A stretch of DNA of 64,000 nt from Parathalassolituus penaei (GCF_026626885.1 NZ_JAPNOA010000059.1:360621-424620); one strand, 5' to 3'. Shown: positions 46,422-54,603, counted from the first letter of the stretch. Numbers and translations are program-made. Notes: generated by a model from the letters alone, not told the origin.

Positions 46422-46651
46422 GCCCATCTGGGCGAGCCGGAATTCACCGCAACGGCCGACCCGGCCGGGGCATGGATGCCCCGCAAGGCCCGTTGGCACA
46501 GGGATGTGCCATCGGGCCGGGGTCGAATAGCCGTTGTCGGGGAATACCGGAGGCACGAGCCCAGTCGGGCTCAGCAGGGGGAGGCCCGCCCGGCCGGGGG
46601 ACAAGGTCCCCCAAGAGGGCAAGCAGCCTGGCCAATTAACAAGCTGAGTAG
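46422..46651 (+). repeat. Multi-hairpin composite repeat, locus 3 copy 1
   Basis: The leader hairpin is CCAGC-GCA-GCTGG and the central stem GGCCCG/CGGGCC. The next copy starts 396 bp downstream. Confidence 0.95.
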
Positions 46652-46653
46652 AC

Positions 46654-46702
46654 GTCGGACGTCGGGTGTCGGGTGTCGGGTGTCGGGTGTCGGGTGTCGG
46701 GT
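46654..46702 (+). repeat. Heptamer array, GTCGGAC + 6 x GTCGGGT
   Basis: A homogeneous run of GTCGGGT, the variant otherwise seen only at the ends of the 76-copy satellite and once at 46329. It ends in GTCGGAAGAACAGCATCC. Confidence 0.97.
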
Positions 46703-46743
46703 GTCGGAAGAACAGCATCCAGACCCAAACCACCAGCACAACA

Positions 46744-46765
46744 TTCCCACGCAGGAGCGTGGGAA
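46744..46765. repeat. TTCCCACGC-AGGA-GCGTGGGAA hairpin
   Basis: A perfect 9-bp stem in the spacer between the two composite copies of locus 3, followed by CGAGA. Stems of the TTCCCACGCnnnGCGTGGGAACG type recur as intergenic repeats in many proteobacteria, so it may be a separate REP-like element inserted here. Confidence 0.8.
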
Positions 46766-46817
46766 CGAGAAAGTATCCATCAACACCGGCTTTGCCCACC
46801 GAAGGTGGCTACAAAAT

Positions 46818-47046
46818 GCCCATCTGGGCGAGCCGGAATTCACCGCAACAGCCGACCCGGCCGGGGCATGGATGCCCCGCCAGACCCGTTGGCACAGGGA
46901 CGTGCCATCGGGTCGGGGTCGAAAGCTGTTGTCGGGGAATACCGGAGGCACGAGCCCAGTCGGGCTCAGCAGGGGGAGGCCCGCCCGGCCAGGGGACAAG
47001 GTCCCCCAAGAGGGCAAACAGCCAGGCCAATTAACAAGCCGAATAG
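46818..47046 (+). repeat. Multi-hairpin composite repeat, locus 3 copy 2
   Basis: Leader hairpin CCACC-GAA-GGTGG and central stem GACCCG/CGGGTC, so this copy resembles locus 2 copy 3 rather than its neighbour. Confidence 0.95.
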
Positions 47047-47062
47047 CCGCGAAGCGCCTGAC

Positions 47063-47097
47063 GTCGGACGTCGGGCGTCGGGCGTCGGGCGTCGGGC
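47063..47097 (+). repeat. Heptamer array, GTCGGAC + 4 x GTCGGGC
   Basis: It closes locus 3. The LysR gene's stop codon lies about 60 bp to the right. Confidence 0.95.
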
Positions 47098-47156
47098 CGC
47101 TCACGTTAATCCGATGACGGTAAAAGCGTAAAAGTGCCTGGCTGATCGGCATCCGA

Positions 47157-48080
47157 CTAATGCTCCAGCCATTCCTCCAGAGTCGGCTCCTGCTGCGCCT
47201 GTTGCAGCAGGAAATCGATCAGCAAGCGCAGCCGATACGGCTGGTGATCCCGATCCCGATACAACAGGCACGACTGCCGCCGCAGGCCCAGCCACTGCGG
47301 TAATACCCGCACCAGTTCGCCACGCCGAATCGCTGGCAAGGCCAGCCAGCACGGCAACAAACCTATCCCCAGACCGTTTTTGACGGCGGTGGTGGCGATG
47401 TCGTAATCGTTGACCCGCACCCGTGTATTGGCCGCTGGCAGCACCCGATAGTGCTGCTGGCCGTCAGTGGTTTCCAGATCCCAGTTGATGATCGGGCTGA
47501 CCGCCACCAGCGGTTGCTGGTCGAGTTCACGCGGATGGCTGAGCGCCTGCCATTGCGGGCGCTGACTGGCGGCGCAGAGGATAAAACCAAAATCCATCAG
47601 CGGCCGCGCAATCCAGTTATCCAGTCCGGGATCCCCCACACGAATGGCCAGATCGATCTGGTTGGCGACCATATCGAGGTTGTTGTTGGACAACATCAGG
47701 TCGATATCAATGGCCGGATACTGCTGCAAAAAGCGATTGAGCATTTCCCCCAGCCAATAACGGGTCACACCGACCGGCGCGGTAATACGAATCAGGCCAC
47801 TGGCGTCACGCGCTTCCTGATCCAGGCTCGCAGACACCTGGCCCAGTTCGTTAAACAGCGGACCGCAACGCTGCAGATACTGCTCACCCGCGCTGGTGAG
47901 TTGCAGGCGGTGGGCATCCCGATGCAGAAGCCGCAAATCGAGGTCCTGCTCCAGACGACTGACACGGCGACTGAGTGTGGAGACCGGCATCTGCAACAAC
48001 TCCGCCGCCTTGCTGAAGCTGCCGGCGCGGCAGACGTGCCAGAACAGGTACAAATCATCGAGGGAGTATTTAATTTCCAT
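47157..48080 (-). CDS. LysR-family transcriptional regulator
   Basis: 307 residues from the ATG at 48080; twelve further residues are open but unlike the family. The helix-turn-helix (about 1-62) reads LDDLYLFWHVCRAGSFSKAA, then MPVSTLSRRVSRLEQDLDLR. The effector domain contains LIRITAPVGVTRYWLGEMLN, typical of the large Pseudomonas-type branch that often controls a divergently transcribed transporter or dehydrogenase. It is divergent from the EamA gene across 142 bp, the probable target. Confidence 0.9.
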   Translation of the reverse strand: MEIKYSLDDLYLFWHVCRAGSFSKAAELLQMPVSTLSRRVSRLEQDLDLRLLHRDAHRLQLTSAGEQYLQRCGPLFNELGQVSASLDQEARDASGLIRITAPVGVTRYWLGEMLNRFLQQYPAIDIDLMLSNNNLDMVANQIDLAIRVGDPGLDNWIARPLMDFGFILCAASQRPQWQALSHPRELDQQPLVAVSPIINWDLETTDGQQHYRVLPAANTRVRVNDYDIATTAVKNGLGIGLLPCWLALPAIRRGELVRVLPQWLGLRRQSCLLYRDRDHQPYRLRLLIDFLLQQAQQEPTLEEWLEH

Positions 48081-48222
48081 TATTGCAACAAGTGGTTCCT
48101 GGATTGGCCATAACACTATAAAAATGAAATCTATATTCTGACTCCCTGCTCGTCAAATACCCTCGGCCCAGGTCAACCAAAAGGCACGACGATCCGTTTT
48201 ACGCTCATCGGGAGAGTGCTTT

Positions 48223-49161
48223 ATGCCGTCATTAACCCCTGCACGCTCGGCCATGCTGATGTTGCTGGTGTGTGTGTTTTTCTGGGGCAGCGTGTTTCCG
48301 CTGGCCAAAATGATTCTGCAGGAGATCTCCGGCCTGTCGCTGGTGATCTGGCGTTTTCTGCTGGCGTCGGTCTGCCTGGCGTTGTATCTGCTGGCGCGCC
48401 AGACACGCTGGGTCAAACTGCAACCACGCCAGTTTGTAACGCTGGCGTTACTCGGGGTGTTGGGCGTCGGCGGTTTTAACCTCGCACTGTTCGAAGGCCT
48501 GCCCCATACCGATGCCACCAACGCGGCACTGGTGATGGCGCTGAATCCGTTAACCACCTCGGTACTGGCAGCGCTGATGGCCAGACGCTGGTTAACCGGC
48601 TGGCAGTGGGCCAGTCTGCTGATGGGCCTCAGTGGTGTGGCGCTGGTGATTACCCGTGGCGATTTGCATCTGCTGCAGCAGCAAGGGGTCAATCATGGTG
48701 ACCTGCTGATTGTGCTGGGTATGTTCTGCTGGAGCCTGTTTGTGGTGTTGTCACAACGGGTTAACCACTGGTTGCCGTCGATGCAGTTCACCCTGCTGAC
48801 CATGGTGTCCGGCAGTCTGGCGATTGCGTTCTTCAGCCTGTTTGATCCGACTGTACACCCATGGCCGGAACTGCAGCAGCTGAGCACTCACAGCATCTGG
48901 CTGCTGGTGTATGTGTCGTTGTTCGGAACCGTGGTGGCGTATCTGTTCTGGAATCAGGGTGCGGCGCAACTGGGCCCTGCCAAAGCAGCGCTGTTTTTTA
49001 ACCTGGTGCCGGTGTTTGCGGCGCTGGTCGGCCTGGCGCTGGGTCAGCCGCTGACCAATGTGCAGATGGGCGGGATGTTGCTGGTGATTGCCGGTCTGAC
49101 CCTGCCGGGCTGGTTGCAGCGGCAGGTTCAGAATCGGCAAGCGGCACTGGCGGCGGGGTAA
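48223..49161 (+). CDS. EamA/DMT-family transporter
   Basis: 312 residues, ten predicted membrane helices in two EamA repeats. Signature stretches: LVCVFFWGSVFPLAKMILQE, LPHTDATNAALVMALNPLTT and FGTVVAYLFWNQGAAQLGPA. Members export amino acids, metabolites or drugs. A GGGAGAG ribosome-binding site precedes the ATG. It abuts the convergent MarR gene with no gap, so transcription of the two may interfere. Confidence 0.92.
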   Translation: MPSLTPARSAMLMLLVCVFFWGSVFPLAKMILQEISGLSLVIWRFLLASVCLALYLLARQTRWVKLQPRQFVTLALLGVLGVGGFNLALFEGLPHTDATNAALVMALNPLTTSVLAALMARRWLTGWQWASLLMGLSGVALVITRGDLHLLQQQGVNHGDLLIVLGMFCWSLFVVLSQRVNHWLPSMQFTLLTMVSGSLAIAFFSLFDPTVHPWPELQQLSTHSIWLLVYVSLFGTVVAYLFWNQGAAQLGPAKAALFFNLVPVFAALVGLALGQPLTNVQMGGMLLVIAGLTLPGWLQRQVQNRQAALAAG

Positions 49162-49641
49162 TTATTCCTCGCAGGCAGGCGCATCCGAACGGGATTCGGT
49201 GAGGCGGGAAAGAATGTCGATCAGCCATTCTTTTTCGCCTTCTTTCAGCAGGCCGTAGAAATCGGCTTCGTGCTGCTGCACTCGGGCTTCAATCACCTGA
49301 TAGTAACTTTCACCGTGTTCGGTGAGGTACAGGGCGTAGGAGCGACGGTCTTTCTGGGATGGACGACGTTCTACCAGATCCATTTTTTCGAGCTTGTCGA
49401 CCGCAGCCACCATGGCCGAGCGATCGTTGCCCAGCGCCTGGGCAATGGCGGTCTGGGTCAGGCCCGGATTACGCGCCACAATCACCAGCACTCCGAACAG
49501 ACCGGGGCTGATCCCCAGATCGTTACAGGCAACAGCAAAGTTGTTGAAAAACACCAGCTGGGCCCGACGCAGGCGGTAGCCGATCAGTTCGTTGAGAATA
49601 CCGAAGTCGATAGTCTCGTTGTCTTGGGTTGTGGATGACAT
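49162..49641 (-). CDS. MarR-family transcriptional regulator
   Basis: 159 residues. Winged helix: LGISPGLFGVLVIVARNPGL, then TQTAIAQALGNDRSAMVAAV and the wing LVERRPSQKDRRSYALYLTE. MarR proteins near hydroxycinnamate and benzoate genes commonly bind CoA thioesters or aromatic acids and repress catabolic operons. The gene is placed left of the vanillate/TRAP module; an AT-rich region (49700-49790) containing TATACT on the coding strand is a candidate promoter. Targets are inferred only. Confidence 0.9.
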   Translation of the reverse strand: MSSTTQDNETIDFGILNELIGYRLRRAQLVFFNNFAVACNDLGISPGLFGVLVIVARNPGLTQTAIAQALGNDRSAMVAAVDKLEKMDLVERRPSQKDRRSYALYLTEHGESYYQVIEARVQQHEADFYGLLKEGEKEWLIDILSRLTESRSDAPACEE

Positions 49642-49792
49642 GAGTAACCTTCACTGAACAAGGGGCTGACCATCGTTGCCACACAAAACCGGCAACCAAT
49701 TCTGGCCGTCACGATGAAAGTGAAAGTATAACGAAAAAAGCACTATTTTTTTTATAATTGTTGATCAGTCCACCAATTAAATATGCTTATCA

Positions 49793-49826
49793 GCAAAATA
49801 CCCCACGGATCGAGCTATCCGTGGGG
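49793..49826 (-). terminator. Intrinsic terminator after the vanillate-cluster TRAP receptor
   Basis: A perfect 10-bp stem CCCCACGGAT/ATCCGTGGGG with loop AGCTCG (leftward reading) is followed by TATTTTGC. It lies 40 bp past the receptor stop codon. Confidence 0.9.
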
Positions 49827-49865
49827 TTACTGCCAATCCCGGAGCGGCAGCTATAGGTAGAAGTG

Positions 49866-50921
49866 TTATTCGGAACGCGCTACACGTGCCTCACTGTATT
49901 TGTTGATCAGGGCGTTGGCCTTCTCATACAGGGCTTTGCCGTCATGGCCTGCTTCGGTCATTTCCTTGATCCAGCCATCGGTAACCGGCTGCATGTCGGC
50001 ACGCCATTTGGCGGTTTCTTCGGCACTCAGGGTTTCGAAGGTGTTACCACGCTGTTTGGCGATCTCCAGACCAGCCTGTTCGTTCTTGTCGAACGCCCGA
50101 CCGATAAAACCGGCCAATTCCACACCGGAGTTCTGATCGATCACTTTCTGCAGATCAGCAGGCAGCTTTTTATAGCTGTCGTTGTTCATCACAAACAGGA
50201 AGAACTGGGTATACAGACCACGGTCACCCGCAAACTGGGTGTGGTATTTCACCAGTTCGTGGATCTTCAGTGGGGATACCACTTCAAACGGCAGCATGGT
50301 GGAATCCACCACCCCTTTGGACAGGGCAGAGGTCATCTGGGTCACCGGCATAAACATCGGGCTGGCACCGAGATCGGTCATGGCATCGGCCATGATTTTG
50401 TTCGGGGCACGCATCTTGATGCCTTTGAGGTCCGCTTCACGGGTAATGGAGTGTTCGCGGTTATGCAGGCTGCCCGGTGCGTGAGTGTGCATGGCCAGCA
50501 GGTGGACATCTTTTAATTCCTCCTGCATTTCCTGCTCGGCGTATTCCTGCAGGGCCTTACTGGTGATTTCGGCGCTGACCGGCATAAACGGCAGCTCAAA
50601 CACACCAGCCGACGGGAAACGACCCGGGGTGTAACCACCCACGGTCCAGATCAGATCAACAACGCCGGTACGGGCCTGGTCAAACAGTTGTGGTGGCGTG
50701 CCACCCAGCTGCATGGCCGGATAAATTTCGATGTGCAAACGACCGCCAGAGTCTTTTTCGACCTTGTCGGCCCAGGGCTGGATAAAGTCACGGTGCGCGC
50801 CGGACATTGGCGGCAACATGTGGTGCAGTTTCAGAGTGTATTCCGCTTCGGCGTGGGCAGCCGTGGTGGAAAATCCACCAAATACCAGCGCCAGAGCCGC
50901 AATTACGCGTTTGATTTTCAT
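49866..50921 (-). CDS. TRAP transporter substrate-binding protein (DctP family), orphan, vanillate cluster
   Basis: 351 residues with a signal peptide (1-25, TTAAHA). It is paralogous to the receptor at 56524-57588, sharing LKLHHMLPPMSGAHRDFIQP, AMQLGGTPPQLFDQARTG and WTVGGYTPGRFP. The central GIKMRAPNKIMADAMTDLGA holds the expected arginine. It has no permease of its own; the nearest DctQM pair is at 54694-56527, 4 kb away across vanAB and repeat locus 4. This group includes lignin-derived aromatic acid receptors, so vanillate or a cinnamate is a fair guess. It lies 137 bp downstream of vanB. Confidence 0.9.
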   Translation of the reverse strand: MKIKRVIAALALVFGGFSTTAAHAEAEYTLKLHHMLPPMSGAHRDFIQPWADKVEKDSGGRLHIEIYPAMQLGGTPPQLFDQARTGVVDLIWTVGGYTPGRFPSAGVFELPFMPVSAEITSKALQEYAEQEMQEELKDVHLLAMHTHAPGSLHNREHSITREADLKGIKMRAPNKIMADAMTDLGASPMFMPVTQMTSALSKGVVDSTMLPFEVVSPLKIHELVKYHTQFAGDRGLYTQFFLFVMNNDSYKKLPADLQKVIDQNSGVELAGFIGRAFDKNEQAGLEIAKQRGNTFETLSAEETAKWRADMQPVTDGWIKEMTEAGHDGKALYEKANALINKYSEARVARSE

Positions 50922-51058
50922 GAGTGTGTACCCTTTTTATTGTTATCGTCGGTTATTGGAATCCTTTCTCACGGCGGCACCAATGTTGCCCCGTGGTTGC
51001 CCCAAATGGGGAAACTCCCCTTTCTGTTCATGCCGTCCGCTGCGTTTGGGCGTGCCGG

Positions 51059-52015
51059 TTAACCCGGCAGGTCCAGCACCAGATACGAGCTTTTGGCGCG
51101 TGAACAACAAGGCGTGAACTGGTCGTTGGCGGCCTGTTCTTCCTCGGTCAGATACAGATCGCGATGGTCTGGCTCACCTTCCAGTACGGTAGTGAGGCAG
51201 GAGCCACAAATACCCTTGCCACATGACACCGCCACTGCCAGGCCGTTAGCGGCCAACACGTCGGCAACGGTCTGGTCGGCGCCCACGTTAAAACTGCGGT
51301 TGCCGACGCGGACTTCAAAACTGCCTGCAGGCACATCACTGACTGGCGTTTCGACGTTGAAATACTCACGATGCAACTGGCTGTCGGCCCAACCGGCGGC
51401 ACGAGCGCTGGCCAGAATCTGGTCGATAAACCCCTGCGATCCACAGACGTACAGCTGTTCATCGGCGGCCGGATTGGCCAGCGCCTGAACGCTGTCCATA
51501 CGGCTGCCTTCGCCACTGCAATGCAGATGACTGCGGCTCGCTAATGGCCCGTCCTGCAGATATTCCAGCAGTGCCGCCTGCGAGCGCTGACGGAAGCTGT
51601 AGTGCAGTTCGAACTCGCGTTGTTGCTGCTGCAGTTCATACGCCATCGCCAGAATCGGCGTGATACCAATACCACCGGCAAACAGGCGCACCCGTTTGCC
51701 AGCCTGCAAGGCAAAATGATTACGCGGCGCGCTGATGGTCAGCTGATCACCTTCCTGCAGACGTTCATGCACTTCCTGAGAACCACCACGGGAGGCCGGA
51801 TCACGCAGTACCGCAATGCAGTAGCGGTGAGTTTCACCCGGCGCATTCCACAAGGAATACTGGCGAATCAGGCCACTCGGCAGATGCAGGTCAATATGGG
51901 CACCGGCGCTGAAGGCGGGCAGTTCACCACCATCAAGCGCCACCAGTTCATAACTGCGAACCCCTTCGGCGGCCTCATGCAGATTGCGAATACGAACGTT
52001 GAGCAGGCTGTCCAT
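51059..52015 (-). CDS. vanB: Vanillate O-demethylase reductase component
   Basis: 318 residues. The N-terminal ferredoxin-reductase domain (RQYSLWNAPGETHRYCIAVL, FAGGIGITPILAMAYEL) binds flavin and NAD(P)H. The C-terminal 2Fe-2S plant-type ferredoxin domain has CGKGICGSC and the distal cysteine in QFTPCCSRAKS. It passes electrons from NAD(P)H to VanA. Its ATG overlaps the vanA stop by one base (TGATG), so the two are translationally coupled. It is in the phthalate-dioxygenase-reductase/VanB family at its usual length. Confidence 0.93.
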   Translation of the reverse strand: MDSLLNVRIRNLHEAAEGVRSYELVALDGGELPAFSAGAHIDLHLPSGLIRQYSLWNAPGETHRYCIAVLRDPASRGGSQEVHERLQEGDQLTISAPRNHFALQAGKRVRLFAGGIGITPILAMAYELQQQQREFELHYSFRQRSQAALLEYLQDGPLASRSHLHCSGEGSRMDSVQALANPAADEQLYVCGSQGFIDQILASARAAGWADSQLHREYFNVETPVSDVPAGSFEVRVGNRSFNVGADQTVADVLAANGLAVAVSCGKGICGSCLTTVLEGEPDHRDLYLTEEEQAANDQFTPCCSRAKSSYLVLDLPG

Positions 52016-53046
52016 CAGGCGTTCCCTTCTTCCGCCAACAGACGGTCGATGATCTTGCGTGACTGCACGCCACCGGCGTCGATGTTGAGCTTCAGCAGTT
52101 CACGCTCTGGCCACAGGCTGAGGTTCTGTTGCTGACGCTCCAGCATTTCGAGATCTTCGCCGAAAATCTTGCCCTGACCTTCGCGGATGGTGTTGGTCAG
52201 CTCCACATCGGACGGCTTGAAGTTGCGGGCCATGCCCCAGAAGTACCAGTGGGAGGTTTCGGTTTCCGGAGTAATAAAATCGATCACACGGCTGGATGCC
52301 TTGAATTGTGGTGCGGCTTCAAAACCACCGTTACCGGCCAGCGCCACACCCACGTCGATCATCACATGGCTTGGTGGTGAAAAACGGCAGATCTGCCAGC
52401 GGTCAACCGCTGCGGTTGGATCCAGATCGTTGAATTTCATGGCGGCCTGCCAGAACGGTGGCGCCTGGATGTTTTCCATATAACGGGCAGTGATCACCTC
52501 GTCACCGGACACGGTGGTTTCTGGTGCGGCCTCGTCGATTTCTTTCTGGCCGATACTGGTGGAGTGCACGTAGGTTTCGTGGGTCAGGTCCATCAGGTTG
52601 TCGATCATCAGACGGTAATCACAATTGATGTGATACAGACCACCACCGTAGGCCCAGTCCGGGCTTTCGGCCCATTCGCACTGTGGCAGCAGGTCTTCAC
52701 GCGCTTCGGCGGCCTTGCCTGGCCATACCCAGACAAAACCATAACGCTCGATCACCGCAAACGGTTTTACACACGGGAATGCCCGTACACGCTGGCCCGG
52801 CATGCTGGCGGTTTTGCCATCACGATTCATGGCCAGGCCGTGGTATCCACACACCAGCTTGCCGTTTTCGACATAACCCAGCGACAGTGGCGCGCCACGG
52901 TGTGGGCAGAAATCTTCCACCGCGGCGACCTTGCCTTCGTCGTCACGGTAAAACGCGATCTTCTCACCACAGATGGTCCGCCCCAGCGGGCCGTTGGCAA
53001 TTTCGTCGGGAGTACAGGCTACGTACCAGGCATTCTTGATGAACAT
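52015..53046 (-). CDS. vanA: Vanillate O-demethylase oxygenase component
   Basis: 343 residues. Rieske cluster ligands C47, H49, C66, H69 (DFCPHRGAPLSLG ... CGYHG); mononuclear iron ligands around H156 and H161 in DNLMDLTHETYVHSTSIGQK. The opening MFIKNAWYVACTPDEI and closing LLKLNIDAGGVQSRKIIDRL are characteristic of pseudomonad VanA. The enzyme converts vanillate to protocatechuate and formaldehyde using O2. No protocatechuate dioxygenase gene is in this window. Expression is probably controlled by the divergent GntR protein through GGATCC-centred palindromes just upstream. Confidence 0.95.
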   Translation of the reverse strand: MFIKNAWYVACTPDEIANGPLGRTICGEKIAFYRDDEGKVAAVEDFCPHRGAPLSLGYVENGKLVCGYHGLAMNRDGKTASMPGQRVRAFPCVKPFAVIERYGFVWVWPGKAAEAREDLLPQCEWAESPDWAYGGGLYHINCDYRLMIDNLMDLTHETYVHSTSIGQKEIDEAAPETTVSGDEVITARYMENIQAPPFWQAAMKFNDLDPTAAVDRWQICRFSPPSHVMIDVGVALAGNGGFEAAPQFKASSRVIDFITPETETSHWYFWGMARNFKPSDVELTNTIREGQGKIFGEDLEMLERQQQNLSLWPERELLKLNIDAGGVQSRKIIDRLLAEEGNA

Positions 53047-53085
53047 GGGAGTACCTCGAATTCTTGTTGTTATCGTTCGGACTGC

Positions 53086-53103
53086 TTAATTGGATCCAAT
53101 TAA
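53086..53103. promoter_or_regulatory. VanR operator 1 (TTAATTGGATCCAATTAA)
   Basis: A perfect 18-bp palindrome 40 bp upstream of the vanA ATG. Its core ATTGGATCCAAT is the operator known for the GntR-type vanillate repressor VanR of Caulobacter. Confidence 0.88.
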
Positions 53104-53151
53104 ACCGCTTAACCCAGTCAAAACCAAGTGCAAATCAACCTTTATGGCTCA

Positions 53152-53163
53152 ATTGGATCCATT
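53152..53163. promoter_or_regulatory. VanR operator 2 (ATTGGATCCATT)
   Basis: One-arm mismatch copy of operator 1, 63 bp away centre to centre, about six helical turns. A third, weaker TTCTGGATCCATCA lies at 53186-53199, in the expected promoter region of the regulator gene. Confidence 0.78.
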
Positions 53164-53252
53164 CAAACCGGATGCGTTGGCCTGTTCTGGATCCATCAAC
53201 ACCTGAACGACCGTGTTAGAATCGCACCGACACGATTGCTGGAGATTCACGC

Positions 53253-53921
53253 ATGGCAACAACCGGCCAACAGGTACTGGTGACCCTGAGAAACATGATT
53301 GCGGACGGCCAACTGGCTGGTGGCAGCCGTTTGGCCGAAATCCCGACAGCCGAGCTGCTGGGGGTTTCCCGTATGCCGGTGCGTATGGCATTCAGCGCGC
53401 TGGAGCAGGAAGGGTTTCTGATCAAAAGTGGCCGTGGCTACACCATCCGCGCCATCTCCCGTGGCGAAATTGCCGGCGCGGTCGAGGTACGAGGCGTTCT
53501 GGAAGGTCTGGCAGTACGCCAGGCGGTGGAGCGAGGAGCCAGTGAAGAATTACTGACCATACTGCGCGAGTGTTTGCGTGACGGTGATCGTCTGTTTGCC
53601 GCAGGCAGTCTGGAAGAAGCCGACTTCGAGCAATACGAAGAAATGAACTGCCGCTTCCACGACGCCATTGTCGACGCCAGCGGCAACCCCGCCGTCGCCG
53701 ATGCCCTCAGCCGCAGCAGCCATCTGCCATTTGCATCGGTAAAAGCGCTGGCGGTGGATAAAAGCCAGCCAGAACGCGAATTCCGCCGCTTCTATTACGC
53801 CCATCTGCAACATCACGCCATAGTAGACGCCATCAGCCGCGGCCAAGCCGCCCGCGCCGAAGCCCTCATGCGAGAACACGCCAACGCCACCCTGCCCTAC
53901 GTCGACAGCTGGGACGTCTGA
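53253..53921 (+). CDS. vanR: GntR-family repressor of vanillate genes (FCD subfamily)
   Basis: 222 residues with GGAG eight bases before the ATG. Winged helix (1-70; DGQLAGGSRLAEIPTAELLG, then SRMPVRMAFSALEQEGFLIK) followed by an all-helical FCD domain (about 85-215; LEGLAVRQAVERGASEELLT, MNCRFHDAIVDASGNPAVAD, HLQHHAIVDAISRGQAARAE) with the metal/acid-binding histidines. It is divergent from vanAB and the intergenic region carries the VanR-type operator. Vanillate would release the repressor. Repeat locus 4 begins just after its stop. Confidence 0.88.
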   Translation: MATTGQQVLVTLRNMIADGQLAGGSRLAEIPTAELLGVSRMPVRMAFSALEQEGFLIKSGRGYTIRAISRGEIAGAVEVRGVLEGLAVRQAVERGASEELLTILRECLRDGDRLFAAGSLEEADFEQYEEMNCRFHDAIVDASGNPAVADALSRSSHLPFASVKALAVDKSQPEREFRRFYYAHLQHHAIVDAISRGQAARAEALMREHANATLPYVDSWDV

Positions 53922-53945
53922 ATACCGGTTGCAGCCCGGTCGGAC

Positions 53946-53987
53946 ACTGGACGCTGGACGCTGGACGCTGGACGCTGGACGCTGGAC
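53946..53987 (+). repeat. Heptamer array, ACTGGAC + 5 x GCTGGAC
   Basis: A different heptamer from the GTCGGNN series but in the same position, directly before the GAACAGTATCCATCC leader of a composite unit. Confidence 0.97.
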
Positions 53988-54040
53988 GAACAGTATCCAT
54001 CCACACCGATTTCGCCCAGCGCAGCTGGTCACCGTTAATT

Positions 54041-54271
54041 GCCCATCTGGGCGAGCCGGGATTCACCGCAACGGCCGACCCGGCCGGGGCATGGATGCCC
54101 CGCCAGGCCCGTTGGCACAAGGACGAGCCATCGGGCCGGGGTCGAACAGCCGTTGTCGGCGAAAACCGGAGACACGAGCCCAGCCGGGCAAAAGCAGGGG
54201 GAGGCCCGCCCGGCCGGGGGACAAGGTCCCCCAAGAGGGCAAACGGCCAGGCAAATTAACAAGCCGAGTAG
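54041..54271 (+). repeat. Multi-hairpin composite repeat, locus 4 copy 1
   Basis: Central stem GGCCCG/CGGGCC, but the inner part TGGCACA/CGAGCCA carries a mismatch, the only copy with this stem weakened by substitution. It is followed by GTCGGAC and a short GCCAGAT/GCCAGAC stretch. Confidence 0.94.
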
Positions 54272-54372
54272 CCGCGAAGCGTCGGACGCCAGATCCGATC
54301 GCGGCCCGGCCAGACGCCAGACGAACAGTATAAATCAACACCGATTTCCCCCAGCGCAGCTGGCTGCCTAAT

Positions 54373-54603
54373 GCCCATCTGGGCGAGCCGGGATTCACCG
54401 CAACGGCCGACCCAGCCGAGGCATGGATGCCTCGCAAGGCCCGTTGGCACAGGGACGTGCCATCGGGCCGGGGTCGAAACGCCGTTGTCGGTGAAAACCG
54501 GAGACACGAGCCCAGTCGGGCAAAAGCAGGGGGAGGCCCGCCCGGCCGGGGGACAAGGTCCCCCAAGAGGGCAAACGGTCAGGCCAATTAACAAGCCGAG
54601 TAG
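54373..54603 (+). repeat. Multi-hairpin composite repeat, locus 4 copy 2
   Basis: The second hairpin is CGAGGCAT-GG-ATGCCTCG instead of CGGGGCAT-GG-ATGCCCCG, a paired change on both arms. It ends about 40 bp before a bidirectional terminator. Confidence 0.95.
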
